Source: Brevibacterium sp. p3-SID960
GTDB taxonomy: Bacteria; Actinomycetota; Actinomycetes; Actinomycetales; Brevibacteriaceae
DNA length: 64,000 nucleotides
Assembly: GCF_025144725.1 (NCBI RefSeq)
Contig: NZ_JALXKS010000009.1
Location: 19,459 to 83,458, forward strand
Direction: 5' to 3'
In this document: in pieces, positions 33,893-43,132 of the stretch
Numbering within the stretch: position 1 is the first letter of the stretch
Layout: each line of letters begins with the position of its first letter
Translations under genes and position numbers: made by a program
The notes under the pieces: generated by a model
The model's input: only the letters and a program-made list of their open reading frames with translations
Database searches by the model: none
What the model was told of the DNA's origin: nothing

Positions 33893-34014
33893 ACGTGCTC
33901 CGGGGTCGGTGAAAGTCCGAGCCGGCGGTGACAGTCCGCGACCCCCGTTCCGACGGGGCTGAACTGGTGGGATTCCAGTACCGACGGTGAAAGTCCGGAT
34001 GGGAGGAAGCACGT
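33893..34014 (+). ncRNA. FMN (RFN) riboswitch
   Basis: The conserved RFN landmarks occur in order: GGTGAAAGTCCGAGCCGGCG, GTGACAGTCCGCGA, then CTGGTGGGATTCCAGTACCG and ACGGTGAAAGTCCGGATGGG, ending GAGGAAGCAC. The closing P1 helix pairs ACGTGCT (33893-33899) with AGCACGT (34008-34014). It lies 104 nt upstream of a riboflavin transporter start. FMN binding is expected to lower its expression. I see no U-tract terminator, so control is probably at translation. Confidence 0.96.
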
Positions 34015-34117
34015 CTGCGTCTGCGCAGCTGATGGCGATATGTGCCTGAGCCTACGCGGCGTCACCGCGCTATTCACGCGTCGCACCCCCGGAGCCTTGA
34101 GCGAAAGGTTTCGGAAA

Positions 34118-34786
34118 GTGGATATCATCTCGTGGCTCAATGCCCCGGTCTTCGAACTCATGGGCAAGCCCGTTCCCTGGTCCGATGTCATCGGCAATAT
34201 CTGCGCGCTGGCAACGGTGTTCCTGGCGCTGCGGCGCAACATCTTCTCCTGGCCGGTGCAGATCACCGGCTCGTTGTTCCTGTTCTCCGCCAGCATTTCG
34301 GCAGGCCTCGGTGGCAACGCCGCCCGGCAGGTCGTCATCGTCGCCGCTGCGATCTGGGGATGGAGCCAGTGGAAGCGCTCCAGAGAAGAGTCCGGTGAGA
34401 TCCGCGTGCGCTGGGCAACCTGGACCGAACGTCTGCTGCTCATCGCCGCACTGGCCGTCGGCACCGCCGGTTTCGGCTGGATCCTGGCGTGGGGCGACTG
34501 GTCGTGGAACCCGTACCCGGACGCCTACATCTTCATCGGCTCGCTTGTGGCGATGTACGCCCAGGGCCGGGCGATCGTCGAGTTCTGGTTCGTGTGGCTG
34601 GCTGTCGACCTCGTGGGCATCCCACTGGCCGTCATGGGCGGGCTGCTGTTCTCCGGCATCGTGTACTTCGTCTTCCTCATCATGGTCATCGCCGGCATCA
34701 TCGACTGGGCGAAGAAGTCCAAGCAGACGATCGCATCGCCGAGCGAACCCGCACAGACGATCGCCGGTCACGGCGCCGGCGGCTGA
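34118..34786 (+). CDS. ribM: Riboflavin transporter RibM/PnuX (PnuC family)
   Basis: The 222-aa integral membrane protein has the PnuC-family layout with about seven helices, including NIFSWPVQITGSLFLF and the aromatic cluster WILAWGDWSWNPYPDAY. PnuC proteins move vitamin precursors by facilitated diffusion. Being placed under an FMN riboswitch identifies riboflavin as the substrate, as for RibM/PnuX of Corynebacterium and Streptomyces. GTG 34118 follows GCGAAAGG (34101-34108); an in-frame ATG near 34040 would start inside the riboswitch expression platform. Confidence 0.88.
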   Translation: MDIISWLNAPVFELMGKPVPWSDVIGNICALATVFLALRRNIFSWPVQITGSLFLFSASISAGLGGNAARQVVIVAAAIWGWSQWKRSREESGEIRVRWATWTERLLLIAALAVGTAGFGWILAWGDWSWNPYPDAYIFIGSLVAMYAQGRAIVEFWFVWLAVDLVGIPLAVMGGLLFSGIVYFVFLIMVIAGIIDWAKKSKQTIASPSEPAQTIAGHGAGG

Positions 34787-34801
34787 GCGCCTTCGAACGT
34801 C

Positions 34802-34836
34802 GGGCTGACGTCGAGCCCGATCATGTACGTCAGCCC
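34802..34836 (+). terminator. Hairpin terminator after ribM
   Basis: GGGCTGACGT (34802-34811) pairs perfectly with ACGTCAGCCC (34827-34836). No U tract follows, which is common for terminators in high-GC actinobacteria. Confidence 0.6.
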
Positions 34837-35102
34837 TCGGCATTGCCCTGAACCATCCCGACTGCGCGCCATCCCGCAGGAGGGCTCGCTCCCGAGGTAA
34901 CGGCAGGAGGATTCGGTGGCCTGGGGTTGTGATCCTTCCGCCCCCTTCCTCCTGATCGCTGTTTCAAACGTCCTCGTCTGGATGCGCCGGGCGCCGGCCG
35001 CAACCGCCGGGACCGCTCTTTCCAGCGCCTGCGCTGGAGCCCTCGCCTCTGCTCTGTAGGACGGCGCCTGAGACTCCCTGCAGAGCGGTTCCGGTGGTGT
35101 AT
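34837..35102. other. Unassigned structured intergenic region
   Basis: There is no credible gene in this 266-bp stretch. It contains several inverted repeats: CAGGAGGA (34904-34911) with TCCTCCTG (34947-34954), enclosing a GGGG/CCCC pair; TCCAGCGC (35021-35028) with GCGCTGGA (35031-35038); and a longer-range ACCGCTCT (35012-35019) with AGAGCGGT (about 35082-35089). I could not match it to a riboswitch or to known small RNAs on either strand. hisE is predicted to be leaderless, so this is not obviously its 5' UTR. Confidence 0.4.
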
Positions 35103-35108
35103 TACCCT
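35103..35108 (+). promoter_or_regulatory. Predicted leaderless -10 box of hisE
   Basis: TACCCT, then 6 nt (GGCCGT), then the hisE GTG at 35115. No ribosome binding site precedes the start. Confidence 0.5.
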
Positions 35109-35114
35109 GGCCGT

Positions 35115-35378
35115 GTGAAGACTTTCGAAGAACTGTTCGCAGAACTGACCGACAAAGCAGCCACCCGTCCCGCTGGTTCGTCCACCGTGGCCGAGCTGGA
35201 CGCCGGGGTCCATGCGATCGGCAAGAAGGTCGTCGAAGAGGCCGCCGAGGTGTGGATGGCCGCCGAGTACGAATCCGATGCCGAACTCGCAGGCGAGATC
35301 GCCCAGGCGATCTACCACCTGCAGGTGATGATGATCGCCCGTGGGATCAGCCTCGACGACGTCTATCGCGAACTGTGA
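35115..35378 (+). CDS. hisE: Phosphoribosyl-ATP pyrophosphatase
   Basis: The 87-aa all-helical MazG-like enzyme performs the second step of histidine synthesis. The metal-binding acidic residues lie in [17 protein letters not shown] and [20 protein letters not shown] 35115 gives the usual length; an upstream frame start at 35094 lies in the promoter. It is followed 14 nt later by hisG, the normal actinobacterial pair. Confidence 0.94.
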   Translation: MKTFEELFAELTDKAATRPAGSSTVAELDAGVHAIGKKVVEEAAEVWMAAEYESDAELAGEIAQAIYHLQVMMIARGISLDDVYREL

Positions 35379-35392
35379 GCCGAAAGGAAGCT

Positions 35393-36286
35393 GTGAGCCG
35401 AGAAATCACCGACACCGGCCGCATCCCGGCGGTCCGGGCTGACGGCATGCTGCGCGTGGCTGTGCCGAACAAGGGCTCGCTGTCCGAATCAGCGACCACC
35501 ATGCTGCGCGAAGCCGGCTACCAGGTGCGCACGACCTCCAAGCGACTCGTCCACCGCGACGTCGACGCCGGCATCGAGTTCTTCTACCTGCGCCCACGCG
35601 ATATCGCCGTCTACGTCGGCCGCGGTCTCATCGACCTCGGCATCACCGGCCGCGATCTGCTGCTCGAATCCGGTGCCGACGCCGAGGAGACGCTGCCGCT
35701 GGGCTTTGCCCGCTCCCGCTTCCACTACGCCGGAGCCGAAGGCGCTTTCCACGAGATCGACGAACTCGACGGCCTCACCATCGCCACCAGTTACCCGACG
35801 CTGGTCGAACGCGACCTCAGGCAGCGCGGACTCAAAGCCCGGGTCATCAAACTCGACGGGGCCGTGGAGGTCTCGATCGAACTCGGTGTCGCCGACGTCA
35901 TCGCCGATGTGGTCGAAACCGGCACCACGCTGCGGATGGCCGGGCTGCAGACCTTCGGCGAGCCGATCCTGCACTCCGAGGCCGTCGTCATCTCCAACCG
36001 GAAGTCGAACCCGGGCACCCGAAAGTTTCTGCGCCGGCTCGAAAGCGTCATGGTCGCCCGCGACTACGTCCTCGTCGACTACGACATCGCCGCCGAGCAC
36101 CTCGCCGAGGCGACCGCGCTGACGCCCGGCTTCGAAAGCCCGACCGTCTCCGCCCTGCACGACAGCGACTGGTACGCCGTGCGCACTATGGTCGCCGCCC
36201 GCGACGTGCACAAGACGATGGACCAGCTCTACGAGGTCGGCGCCCGCGCCATCCTGGTGACGAACATTGGCGCCTGCCGCATCTGA
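35393..36286 (+). CDS. hisG: ATP phosphoribosyltransferase, long form
   Basis: This enzyme of 297 aa catalyses the first committed step of histidine synthesis. LRVAVPNKGSLSESA, the GITGRDLL segment and the PRPP loop DVVETGTTLR are present. The C-terminal ACT-like domain (about the last 75 residues) is the histidine feedback domain. GTG 35393 follows AAAGGAA; an ATG at 35447, matching the M. tuberculosis start, gives 279 aa but has no visible binding site. Confidence 0.94.
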   Translation: MSREITDTGRIPAVRADGMLRVAVPNKGSLSESATTMLREAGYQVRTTSKRLVHRDVDAGIEFFYLRPRDIAVYVGRGLIDLGITGRDLLLESGADAEETLPLGFARSRFHYAGAEGAFHEIDELDGLTIATSYPTLVERDLRQRGLKARVIKLDGAVEVSIELGVADVIADVVETGTTLRMAGLQTFGEPILHSEAVVISNRKSNPGTRKFLRRLESVMVARDYVLVDYDIAAEHLAEATALTPGFESPTVSALHDSDWYAVRTMVAARDVHKTMDQLYEVGARAILVTNIGACRI

Positions 36287-36734
36287 GACCCGGCCATTCA
36301 GGCCCTATTTCACGAGGATCCTCACCGTGTTCCTCGCGATCACGATCGTCGTGTCCTTTGCACTGCTGAGCTGGGGGCTGACCCAGCTGCACTGGACCGG
36401 CTGGAAAACCCGCGACATCGTCTGGATGAATGCTCTGGGCGTGCTCTTCGGCGCCCTCGTCTGGCGCATCGGGGCGATCGCGGCATTCGTCACCGAGGAA
36501 GCGCTCATCGTGCGCAACATCTTCAGCACGACGAAGGTCGAATGGACGCGCATCCTCGCCATCAGCTTCCACCCGCGGGGTGGTGACTCGTGGGTCACCC
36601 TCGACCTGTCGGATGGTTCGACCCTGTCGGTGATGGCGATCCAGTCCGCAGACGGAGACCGGGCGCGCTACGCCTGCGAGCGGTTGCGTAGACTCGTGGA
36701 CACATACAGCTCACCCGATGTGCCGGACAACTGA
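36267..36734 (+). CDS. PH-domain membrane protein
   Basis: The 155-aa protein has two membrane helices (about residues 17-40 and 52-72), then a bacterial PH-like beta domain containing VTEEALIVRNIFSTTKVEWTR. Genes of this type often follow hisG in actinobacteria; the function is unknown. The TTG start at 36267 overlaps hisG by 20 nt and is uncertain. A TAGACT motif lies near its 3' end. Confidence 0.65.
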   Translation: MAPAASETRPFRPYFTRILTVFLAITIVVSFALLSWGLTQLHWTGWKTRDIVWMNALGVLFGALVWRIGAIAAFVTEEALIVRNIFSTTKVEWTRILAISFHPRGGDSWVTLDLSDGSTLSVMAIQSADGDRARYACERLRRLVDTYSSPDVPDN

Positions 36735-36868
36735 ACCGGCCTGGCACCACCTGTGCAGACACGCGTCCGCGAGACGACAGCGCAGCGGCACCGGCACCTC
36801 GGGCACACTGAGACCAGCCGCCGGGCACGGCTGCCAACGGCCGAACGACGAAGGAGAACCGACCGACG

Positions 36869-38077
36869 ATGAGCAGCACATCCGAGACCACCATCCGCCC
36901 CGGACCACTGTCCGGCTACACCGTCGTCGACCTCTCCCGCGCACTGGCCGGACCGCATGCCGGGCAGATGCTCGGCGACCTCGGCGCCCGCGTCATCAAG
37001 GTCGAGAACCCCGCCTCCGGCGACGACTCCCGCTCCTGGGGCCCGCCCTTCGTCGGGCCTGAGGACGATCCGCAGGCCACCTACTTCTTCTCCTGCAACC
37101 GCAACAAGGAATCCATCGCCCTCAACCTCAAGGACGACCGTGACAAGGAGGTCCTCGCCCAGCTCATCGAGCGCGCCGACGTGCTCGTCGAGAACTTCCG
37201 CGGCGGCGTGCTCACCCGCCTCGGATTCTCCACCGAACGCTGCATGGAGCTCAACCCGCGCCTCGTGATCCTCTCGATCACCGGCTTCGGACACGACGGC
37301 CCCGAGGCCGCCCGGGCCGGATACGACCAGATCGCCCAGGGCGAGGCCGGCCTCATGTCGCTGACCGGCTCCGCCCCCGATGACATGCAGAAGGTCGGCG
37401 TGCCGATCGCCGACCTGCTGTCTGGCATCTACGGCTCCTACGGCGTGCTCGCCGCCCTGCTCGAACGCGAGCGCACCGGCCGCGGCAAGGTGGTGCGCAC
37501 CTCGCTCATCGCCGGCATGGTCGGTGTCCACGCCTTCCAGGGCACCCGCGCCACGATCGCCGGGGAGAACCCTGCACCCGGCGGCAACCACCACCCGTCG
37601 CTGTCGCCCTACGGCCTGTTCCACTGCAAGGGCGGGGCCGTGCAGATCTCGGTGGGCAACCAGAACCTGTGGCACAAACTCTGTGCCGCCTTCGACATCG
37701 ACCCCGAAACTCAGGGTATGGCGACCAACGCCGAACGCGTCGCCAACCGCCCGGCAGTCATCAGCGTCATCGAAGAGCGCTTCCGCGACTACACCGCTGA
37801 AGAGCTGCTTGACAAGCTCGCCGATGCCGGCATCCCATCAGGCATCGTGCGCTCCCTGCAGGAGGTCTACCAGTGGGAGCAGGCGCTGTCGCAGGGACTG
37901 AAGATCTCCGTTGAGCACCCGGTGCTCGGCGAGATCGACCTGCCCGGCCCGCCGCTGCGGTTCTTCGACGCCGATACCGAAGGCGAAACCGAATCGACGC
38001 CGCGCGAGCACCTCGCCCCGCCGCTCCTCGACGAACACGGCGACGCGATTCGCCGCTGGCTGGAGGAGACGCCTTGA
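36869..38077 (+). CDS. CaiB/BaiF family III CoA-transferase
   Basis: The 402-aa enzyme moves CoA between carboxylic acids. The family signature LSGYTVVDLSRALAGPHAGQ and the DLGARVIKVENP segment are at the N-terminus. Asp182 in GVPIADLLSGIYGS is the expected acyl-anhydride-forming residue. It starts at an ATG after AAGGAG and is coupled by TTGA to the carboxyltransferase that follows. The acyl substrate cannot be read from the sequence. Confidence 0.88.
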   Translation: MSSTSETTIRPGPLSGYTVVDLSRALAGPHAGQMLGDLGARVIKVENPASGDDSRSWGPPFVGPEDDPQATYFFSCNRNKESIALNLKDDRDKEVLAQLIERADVLVENFRGGVLTRLGFSTERCMELNPRLVILSITGFGHDGPEAARAGYDQIAQGEAGLMSLTGSAPDDMQKVGVPIADLLSGIYGSYGVLAALLERERTGRGKVVRTSLIAGMVGVHAFQGTRATIAGENPAPGGNHHPSLSPYGLFHCKGGAVQISVGNQNLWHKLCAAFDIDPETQGMATNAERVANRPAVISVIEERFRDYTAEELLDKLADAGIPSGIVRSLQEVYQWEQALSQGLKISVEHPVLGEIDLPGPPLRFFDADTEGETESTPREHLAPPLLDEHGDAIRRWLEETP

Positions 38078-39579
38078 GCTCGCGGTTGAGCGCCCGGGAG
38101 CTGATCGATCTCGTCGTCGACGACGGCACCTTCATCTCCTGGGACGAAGAGCCGATCGAACCAGCAGACGGGATCTCCGAGACCTACGCCGCCGAACTCG
38201 CCGCAGCTGAGGAGAAGTCCGGTGTCGACGAGGCCGTTATCACCGGCGAGGGCCGCATCTACGGCCGCCGCGTCGCGGTCGTGGCCTGCGAGTTCCGGTT
38301 CCTCGCCGGATCGATCGGCGTCGCTGCAGCCGAACGGCTGTGCCAGGCGATCGAACGCGCCACCGCTGAGGGCCTGCCGCTGCTGGCCGGACCAGCCTCG
38401 GGTGGGACCCGCATGCAGGAGGGCACCGTCGCATTCCTCACGATGGTCAAGCTCGCCGCCGCCGTGAAGGTCCACCGCAAGGCCGGACTGCCCTACCTCG
38501 TCTACCTGCGCCACCCGACCACCGGAGGCGTGTTCGCCTCCTGGGGATCCCTGGGCCACTTCACCGTCGCCGATCGCGGCAGCCTCATCGGCTTCCTCGG
38601 CCCACGCGTGTACGAGCAGCTCTACGGCGAGAAGTTCCCCGACAGCGTTCAGACCGGCGAGAACCTCTACCGCAACGGGCTCATCGACGCCGTCCTCTCG
38701 CCCGAGCGGATCGCCTCGACGGTCAACATGGTCCTCAATGTGCTCATGGGCGCCCGCGAAGTCCCGGCACCCGTGCCGGATCCGCGCACCGAACCCGATC
38801 CGATGCCGGTCAACACCCACGCCTGGGACATCATCACCGCCTCCCGCCGGCCCGAACGCCCCGGTGTGCGCGAGCTGCTGCGCCATGGCGCCACCGATGT
38901 GCTGCCGCTCAACGGGACCGGCCAAGGCGAGAAGGACCCCGGTCTGCTGCTGGCCGCCGCCCGGTTCGGCACCGCGCCGTGCATCGTGCTCGGCCAGGAC
39001 CGCAGCCGGCAGGCCGCCGGCGAGCCGATGGGACCAGCCGCCCTGCGCGAAGCCCGCCGCGGCATGGCGCTTGCCGCCGAACTGCACATCCCGCTCGTCA
39101 CCGTCATCGACACCCCGGGAGCAGCACTGTCGAAGAGCGCTGAGGAAGGTGGGCTGGCCGGCGAGATCGCCCGCTGCCTGGCCGACCTGGTCACCCTCGA
39201 CGCCCCGACCGTCTCCCTCATCATGGGCGAGGGGACCGGCGGCGGGGCGCTGGCACTCGTCCCAGCCGACCGGGTGCTCTCAGCCGAGAACGGCTGGCTG
39301 TCACCGCTGCCGCCCGAAGGCGCCTCGGCGATTGTCTACCGCGACACCGACCATGCCCCGGAGATGGCGCAGAAGCAGGGTGTGCAGGCCGAGATGCTGC
39401 TCAAGCACGGCATCGTCGACCGGGTCATCGCCGAGCAGCCCGACGCCGCGGACGAACCCGAGGCGTTCGTCACCCGGGTGGCGAAGACCCTGCAATACGA
39501 GATCATCACGCTGATGCGCGAACCCGCCTACCGGCGCGAGCACCGGCGCATCGAACGCTACCGCAGCCTCGGACTGTGA
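38074..39579 (+). CDS. AccD3-like carboxyltransferase (fused beta/alpha)
   Basis: The 501-aa protein joins an AccD-like N-half ([28 protein letters not shown]) and an AccA-like C-half ([31 protein letters not shown]). It has no zinc ribbon. The size and order match AccD3 (Rv0904c) of mycobacteria, so it should be the carboxyltransferase of an acyl- or acetyl-CoA carboxylase, acting with a biotinylated AccA encoded elsewhere. It starts with TTG in the stop of the CoA-transferase. Confidence 0.85.
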   Translation: MSSRLSARELIDLVVDDGTFISWDEEPIEPADGISETYAAELAAAEEKSGVDEAVITGEGRIYGRRVAVVACEFRFLAGSIGVAAAERLCQAIERATAEGLPLLAGPASGGTRMQEGTVAFLTMVKLAAAVKVHRKAGLPYLVYLRHPTTGGVFASWGSLGHFTVADRGSLIGFLGPRVYEQLYGEKFPDSVQTGENLYRNGLIDAVLSPERIASTVNMVLNVLMGAREVPAPVPDPRTEPDPMPVNTHAWDIITASRRPERPGVRELLRHGATDVLPLNGTGQGEKDPGLLLAAARFGTAPCIVLGQDRSRQAAGEPMGPAALREARRGMALAAELHIPLVTVIDTPGAALSKSAEEGGLAGEIARCLADLVTLDAPTVSLIMGEGTGGGALALVPADRVLSAENGWLSPLPPEGASAIVYRDTDHAPEMAQKQGVQAEMLLKHGIVDRVIAEQPDAADEPEAFVTRVAKTLQYEIITLMREPAYRREHRRIERYRSLGL

Positions 39580-39595
39580 GAGGAGACCCACGAAC

Positions 39596-40369
39596 ATGAC
39601 CCTTGCCGTGCGCGTCATCCCGTGCCTTGACGTCGACGCCGGCCGCGTCGTCAAAGGAGTCCGGTTCGAGAACCTGCGCGATGCCGGCGACCCGATCGAA
39701 CTCGCCCGCCGCTACAGCGAACTCGGCGCCGACGAAGTCACCTTCCTCGATGTCACCGCCTCCAGCAGCGAAAGGGAGACCACCTACGAAATGGTCTCCC
39801 AGTGCGCGGAGACGGTGTTCATCCCGCTGACCGTCGGCGGGGGAGTGCGCAGCACCGACGACGTCGACCGTCTCCTGCGAGCAGGCGCGGACAAGGTCGG
39901 CGTCAATACCGCCGCCGTGGCCCGGCCCGAGCTCATCACCGAGATCGCCGAACGGTTCGGCAGCCAGGTCCTCGTCCTCTCCCTCGACGCCCGCCGGGTC
40001 CCGGCAGACCGGCCGGCCACCGCCTCGGGATTCGAGGTCACCACCCATGGCGGGCGCCGCGGCACCGGCATCGATGCCATCGAGTGGATCTGCGAGGCCG
40101 CCGAACGCGGGGCAGGGGAGATCCTGCTCAACAGCGTCGACGCCGACGGCACTCATGAGGGCTTCGACCTTGAGCTCATCCGCGCCGCCCGATCCGTCGT
40201 CGACGTCCCGCTCATCGCCTCGGGAGGAGCCGGGGAGCTCGAGCACTTCGCCCCGGCAGTCCACGCCGGCGCCGATGCCGTGCTCGCCGCCTCGGTCTTC
40301 CACTTCGGCACCTTCACGATCGCCGAGGTGAAGGACGCACTCGCCGCCGACGGGATCACCGTCCGATGA
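39596..40369 (+). CDS. hisF: Imidazole glycerol phosphate synthase subunit HisF
   Basis: This 257-aa TIM-barrel cyclase acts with His[20 protein letters not shown] carries the first catalytic Asp and LSLDARR the second; phosphate loops GGGVRS and ASGGAGELE follow. GGAG precedes ATG 39596. Overlaps hisI by ATGA. hisH, hisA, hisB, hisC and hisD are not in the window. Confidence 0.96.
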   Translation: MTLAVRVIPCLDVDAGRVVKGVRFENLRDAGDPIELARRYSELGADEVTFLDVTASSSERETTYEMVSQCAETVFIPLTVGGGVRSTDDVDRLLRAGADKVGVNTAAVARPELITEIAERFGSQVLVLSLDARRVPADRPATASGFEVTTHGGRRGTGIDAIEWICEAAERGAGEILLNSVDADGTHEGFDLELIRAARSVVDVPLIASGGAGELEHFAPAVHAGADAVLAASVFHFGTFTIAEVKDALAADGITVR

Positions 40370-40737
40370 CCGGCGTCCCGGACTCCAGCCTCGACCCGGC
40401 GATCGCCGCACGCCTCAAACGGGGCAGCGGCGGGCTCCTGCCGGTCGTCGTGCAGGAGGCGACGAGCCGCGAGGTGCTCATGCTCGCCTGGATGGACGAC
40501 GAGGCGCTGGCTCGCACCCTGCGCACCGGCAGGGCGACCTACTGGTCGCGATCCCGCCAGGAGTACTGGGTCAAGGGCGAAACCTCCGGGCACACCCAGC
40601 GGGTCCGCTCGGTCGCTCTCGACTGCGACGCCGACACCATCCTGCTCATCGTCGACCAGGTCGGGCCGGCGTGCCATACTCAGACAGCCACCTGCTTCAC
40701 CGGAAGGGAGCTCGATGCACATCTCGCCGACACGTGA
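40366..40737 (+). CDS. hisI: Phosphoribosyl-AMP cyclohydrolase
   Basis: The 123-aa enzyme is the stand-alone HisI, matching the separate hisE. The catalytic and metal-binding segments [25 protein letters not shown] and the cysteines in [12 protein letters not shown] are present. ATG overlaps the hisF stop; the 3' end overlaps trpE by 23 nt. Confidence 0.95.
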   Translation: MTGVPDSSLDPAIAARLKRGSGGLLPVVVQEATSREVLMLAWMDDEALARTLRTGRATYWSRSRQEYWVKGETSGHTQRVRSVALDCDADTILLIVDQVGPACHTQTATCFTGRELDAHLADT

Positions 40738-42247
40738 GGAGTTCCGCGCCGCTGCCGCGCACCACCGGCTCGTGCCTGTCTTCACCCGCGTGCTCGCTGA
40801 CGCCGAAACTCCGCTGAGCCTGTACCGCAGGCTCGCCGCCGGCCGCAGCGGAGCGTTCCTGTTCGAATCGGCCAGTCAGGGCCAGTGGGACCGCTATTCC
40901 TTCATCGGTCGCGACCCGGTGGCCACCCTGACCGAACAGAACGGCGAGCTGCTGTGGCTCGGCACCGCCCCGGCCGGAGCACCCACCAGCGGTGACGTGC
41001 TCACCGGTCTGCACGAGACGATGCGGCTGCTGTCCATCGAACGTCCGCATGCGGGCCTGCCGCCGATGATCTCCTCCTTCGTCGGCTACCTCGGCTGGGA
41101 CTTCGTGCGCCGCACCGAACGCCTCGGACCCGGCCCCGATCCCGTCGACGCAGTACCGGAACTCAGCCTTTCGGTCCCCGGTGACGTCGCCATCTACGAC
41201 CACTACACCTCCGAGGTGACCCTGGTCGCCAACGTCGTCAACGTCAACGGTCTCGACAGCGGCGTCGACGACGCCTACGACGCCGGCTGTCGGCGCATTG
41301 AGGCGATGCTCGCAGAGCTCGCCGCACCGCTGCCGTCCGACGTTGCCTGGTACGACCGCGCCGAGCCGAATGTCTCCTCGCGCACCGAGCGCGACGACTA
41401 CCTGCAGATGATCGAACGGGCCAAGGGCAACATCGTCGACGGCGACGTCTTCCAAGTCGTGCTCTCCCAGCGTTTCGAAGCCGAGTGCACGGCCGATCCG
41501 CTCGATGTCTACCGGCTGCTGCGCACGTTCAACCCGAGCCCGTACATGTACCTGCTCGACGTGCCGACTCCAGACGGGAGCCCGATGACGATCGTCGGTT
41601 CCTCACCCGAAGCTCTCGTCACCGTCACCGACGGGAAGGTCGAGACGCATCCGATCGCCGGGTCCCGGCCCCGCGGCGCCACCGCCGAGGAGGACCGCCA
41701 GCTGGCAGCCGAGCTGCTGGCCGACGCGAAGGAGCGGGCTGAGCACCTCATGCTCGTCGACCTGGCCCGCAACGACCTCGCAAAGGTCTGCCGGCCCGGC
41801 AGCGTCGACGTCGTGGACTTCATGGAGATCGAGCGCTACAGCCACATCATGCACATCGGCTCGACTGTGGTCGGCACCTGCGATGACGACGCCGACGGCA
41901 TCGATGTGCTGTGTGCGGTGTTTCCGGCCGGGACGCTGTCCGGGGCGCCGAAGCCGCGCGCCCTCCAGCTCATCGACGAGTACGAGACCGTTGCCCGCGG
42001 AGTCTACGGTGGAGCGGTCGGGTATCTGTCCTTCACCGGCGACCTCAACGTCGCCATCGCGATACGCACCGGAGTCATCCGCAACGGGCGCATCTCCGTC
42101 AGTGCCGGCGCCGGTGTCGTCGCCGACTCCGTGCCCGCATCGGAGGATCAGGAATCGCGCAACAAGGCCGCCGCCGTGCTGCGCGCCGCGGCAGCTGCGC
42201 AGACGCTCACGTGCCCGAGCGGGAGCGAATCCGAGGTCCTGCAATGA
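40715..42247 (+). CDS. trpE: Anthranilate synthase component I
   Basis: The 510-aa enzyme converts chorismate to anthranilate with TrpG. The tryptophan feedback site at the N-terminus reads FLFESA in place of the common LLES. The catalytic C-terminal half contains [35 protein letters not shown] and [14 protein letters not shown] 40715 lies inside hisI behind GGAAGGGAG, so histidine and tryptophan genes are transcriptionally and translationally linked, which leaves no space for a classic trp attenuator here. Confidence 0.96.
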   Translation: MHISPTREEFRAAAAHHRLVPVFTRVLADAETPLSLYRRLAAGRSGAFLFESASQGQWDRYSFIGRDPVATLTEQNGELLWLGTAPAGAPTSGDVLTGLHETMRLLSIERPHAGLPPMISSFVGYLGWDFVRRTERLGPGPDPVDAVPELSLSVPGDVAIYDHYTSEVTLVANVVNVNGLDSGVDDAYDAGCRRIEAMLAELAAPLPSDVAWYDRAEPNVSSRTERDDYLQMIERAKGNIVDGDVFQVVLSQRFEAECTADPLDVYRLLRTFNPSPYMYLLDVPTPDGSPMTIVGSSPEALVTVTDGKVETHPIAGSRPRGATAEEDRQLAAELLADAKERAEHLMLVDLARNDLAKVCRPGSVDVVDFMEIERYSHIMHIGSTVVGTCDDDADGIDVLCAVFPAGTLSGAPKPRALQLIDEYETVARGVYGGAVGYLSFTGDLNVAIAIRTGVIRNGRISVSAGAGVVADSVPASEDQESRNKAAAVLRAAAAAQTLTCPSGSESEVLQ

Positions 42248-42747
42248 CCCGATCCCGTGCCGTCATCGCGCTGCTCGCCGCAGCCGCCGTGCTGTGGATC
42301 GTCGGCTCCCAGCCGTGGTTCCAGGCCGCCGAGACCGCCGAACTCGCAGGCGTGAGCGCAGGATCGGCCGAGGCTCCAGAGAACTCGCCGGTGCTGCTCG
42401 CCTGCGCCGGCATCGTCGCCGTCAGCGGCCTGCTGCTCACCATGCTCAAGCGCATCGGCCGCTGGATCGTCACCGCCTGCGCGGCATTGGCCGGGCTCGG
42501 TTTCGCCGGCATGGCTCTGAGCGCGACACTCAGCAGCGCGCAGACGACGAACCTGCCGGCCCTCGGCATCGGCGCCGGACTGCTCGCCGCAGCTGCCGCA
42601 GTGTGGGCGCTGCTGCGTTCGGGCAGCTGGCAGACGACAGCGCGCTTCGAAGCCGACGCCTCCGAAACGGAAGCTGAAGACGATCACGGCGACCTCGACC
42701 CGACCCGTACCTGGGATGCGATCTCCCGAGGCGAGGACCCGAGCTGA
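42244..42747 (+). CDS. Trp-operon-associated membrane protein (TIGR02234-like)
   Basis: The 167-aa protein has about four membrane helices: an N-terminal one, two central ones and one around residues 110-125. An acidic cytoplasmic tail follows. Proteins of this kind are found next to trpE in many actinobacteria and are suspected, without proof, of a role in aromatic amino acid handling. ATGA overlap with trpE. Only the N-terminal WIVGSQPWF motif looks strongly constrained. Confidence 0.75.
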   Translation: MTRSRAVIALLAAAAVLWIVGSQPWFQAAETAELAGVSAGSAEAPENSPVLLACAGIVAVSGLLLTMLKRIGRWIVTACAALAGLGFAGMALSATLSSAQTTNLPALGIGAGLLAAAAAVWALLRSGSWQTTARFEADASETEAEDDHGDLDPTRTWDAISRGEDPS

Positions 42748-42784
42748 GAACTGTGCCACATCGGTGGCGATCAGATGTCGGTTC

Positions 42785-42805
42785 GCGGGTCGGTTTCTGA
42801 CCCGC
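42785..42805 (+). terminator. Hairpin after the trpE unit
   Basis: GCGGGTC (42785-42791) pairs with GACCCGC (42799-42805). No U tract follows. It divides trpE and the membrane gene from the next unit; TATACC at 42831-42836 beyond it could be a -10 for the downstream genes. Confidence 0.5.
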
Positions 42806-42856
42806 CGCATCGACGTGAGAGAATAACCGTATACCGCGTGAGAACGAAGGAGAACC

Positions 42857-43132
42857 ATGCCGAAGACCATTTCCCGCAATGGGGCATACGACCTCGACCG
42901 CTCGAGCATTGACTACGACTCAGTCAAAGATCCGGGCCACGGGAATACCGTTGCCGCCTGGACCGGAGTCTTCATCATCCTCGTCGGCTTCATCGTCGGA
43001 TGCATCGGTGTCGTCGCCGAGACCCCGACGCTGCTCTGGGCCGGCCTCATCATCTGCGTCCTCGGTCCGATCGTCGGGCTTGTGATGCGTGCGGCCGGCA
43101 AGGGCGGGAAGAAGACCAAGGCGAAGGCGTGA
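42857..43132 (+). CDS. HGxxPAAW-type small membrane protein
   Basis: The 91-aa protein carries DPGHGNTVAAWT (residues 25-36), a variant of the HGxxPAAW signature lacking the proline, then two membrane helices and a Lys-rich C-terminus. This actinobacterial family is usually found just before trpC; its function is unknown. A GAAGGAG site precedes the ATG. Its stop overlaps trpC by GTGA, so it is co-translated with it. Confidence 0.8.
   Translation: MPKTISRNGAYDLDRSSIDYDSVKDPGHGNTVAAWTGVFIILVGFIVGCIGVVAETPTLLWAGLIICVLGPIVGLVMRAAGKGGKKTKAKA

Noticed and set aside
34837-35102. A known riboswitch or a small stable RNA (SRP RNA, RNase P RNA, 6S)
   Set aside because: I compared both strands by eye with the conserved cores that I know and found no match; only hairpins can be supported.
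40600-40715. A tryptophan leader-peptide attenuator before trpE
   Set aside because: trpE starts inside hisI, leaving no untranslated leader, and there is no Trp-codon-rich small frame followed by a terminator.
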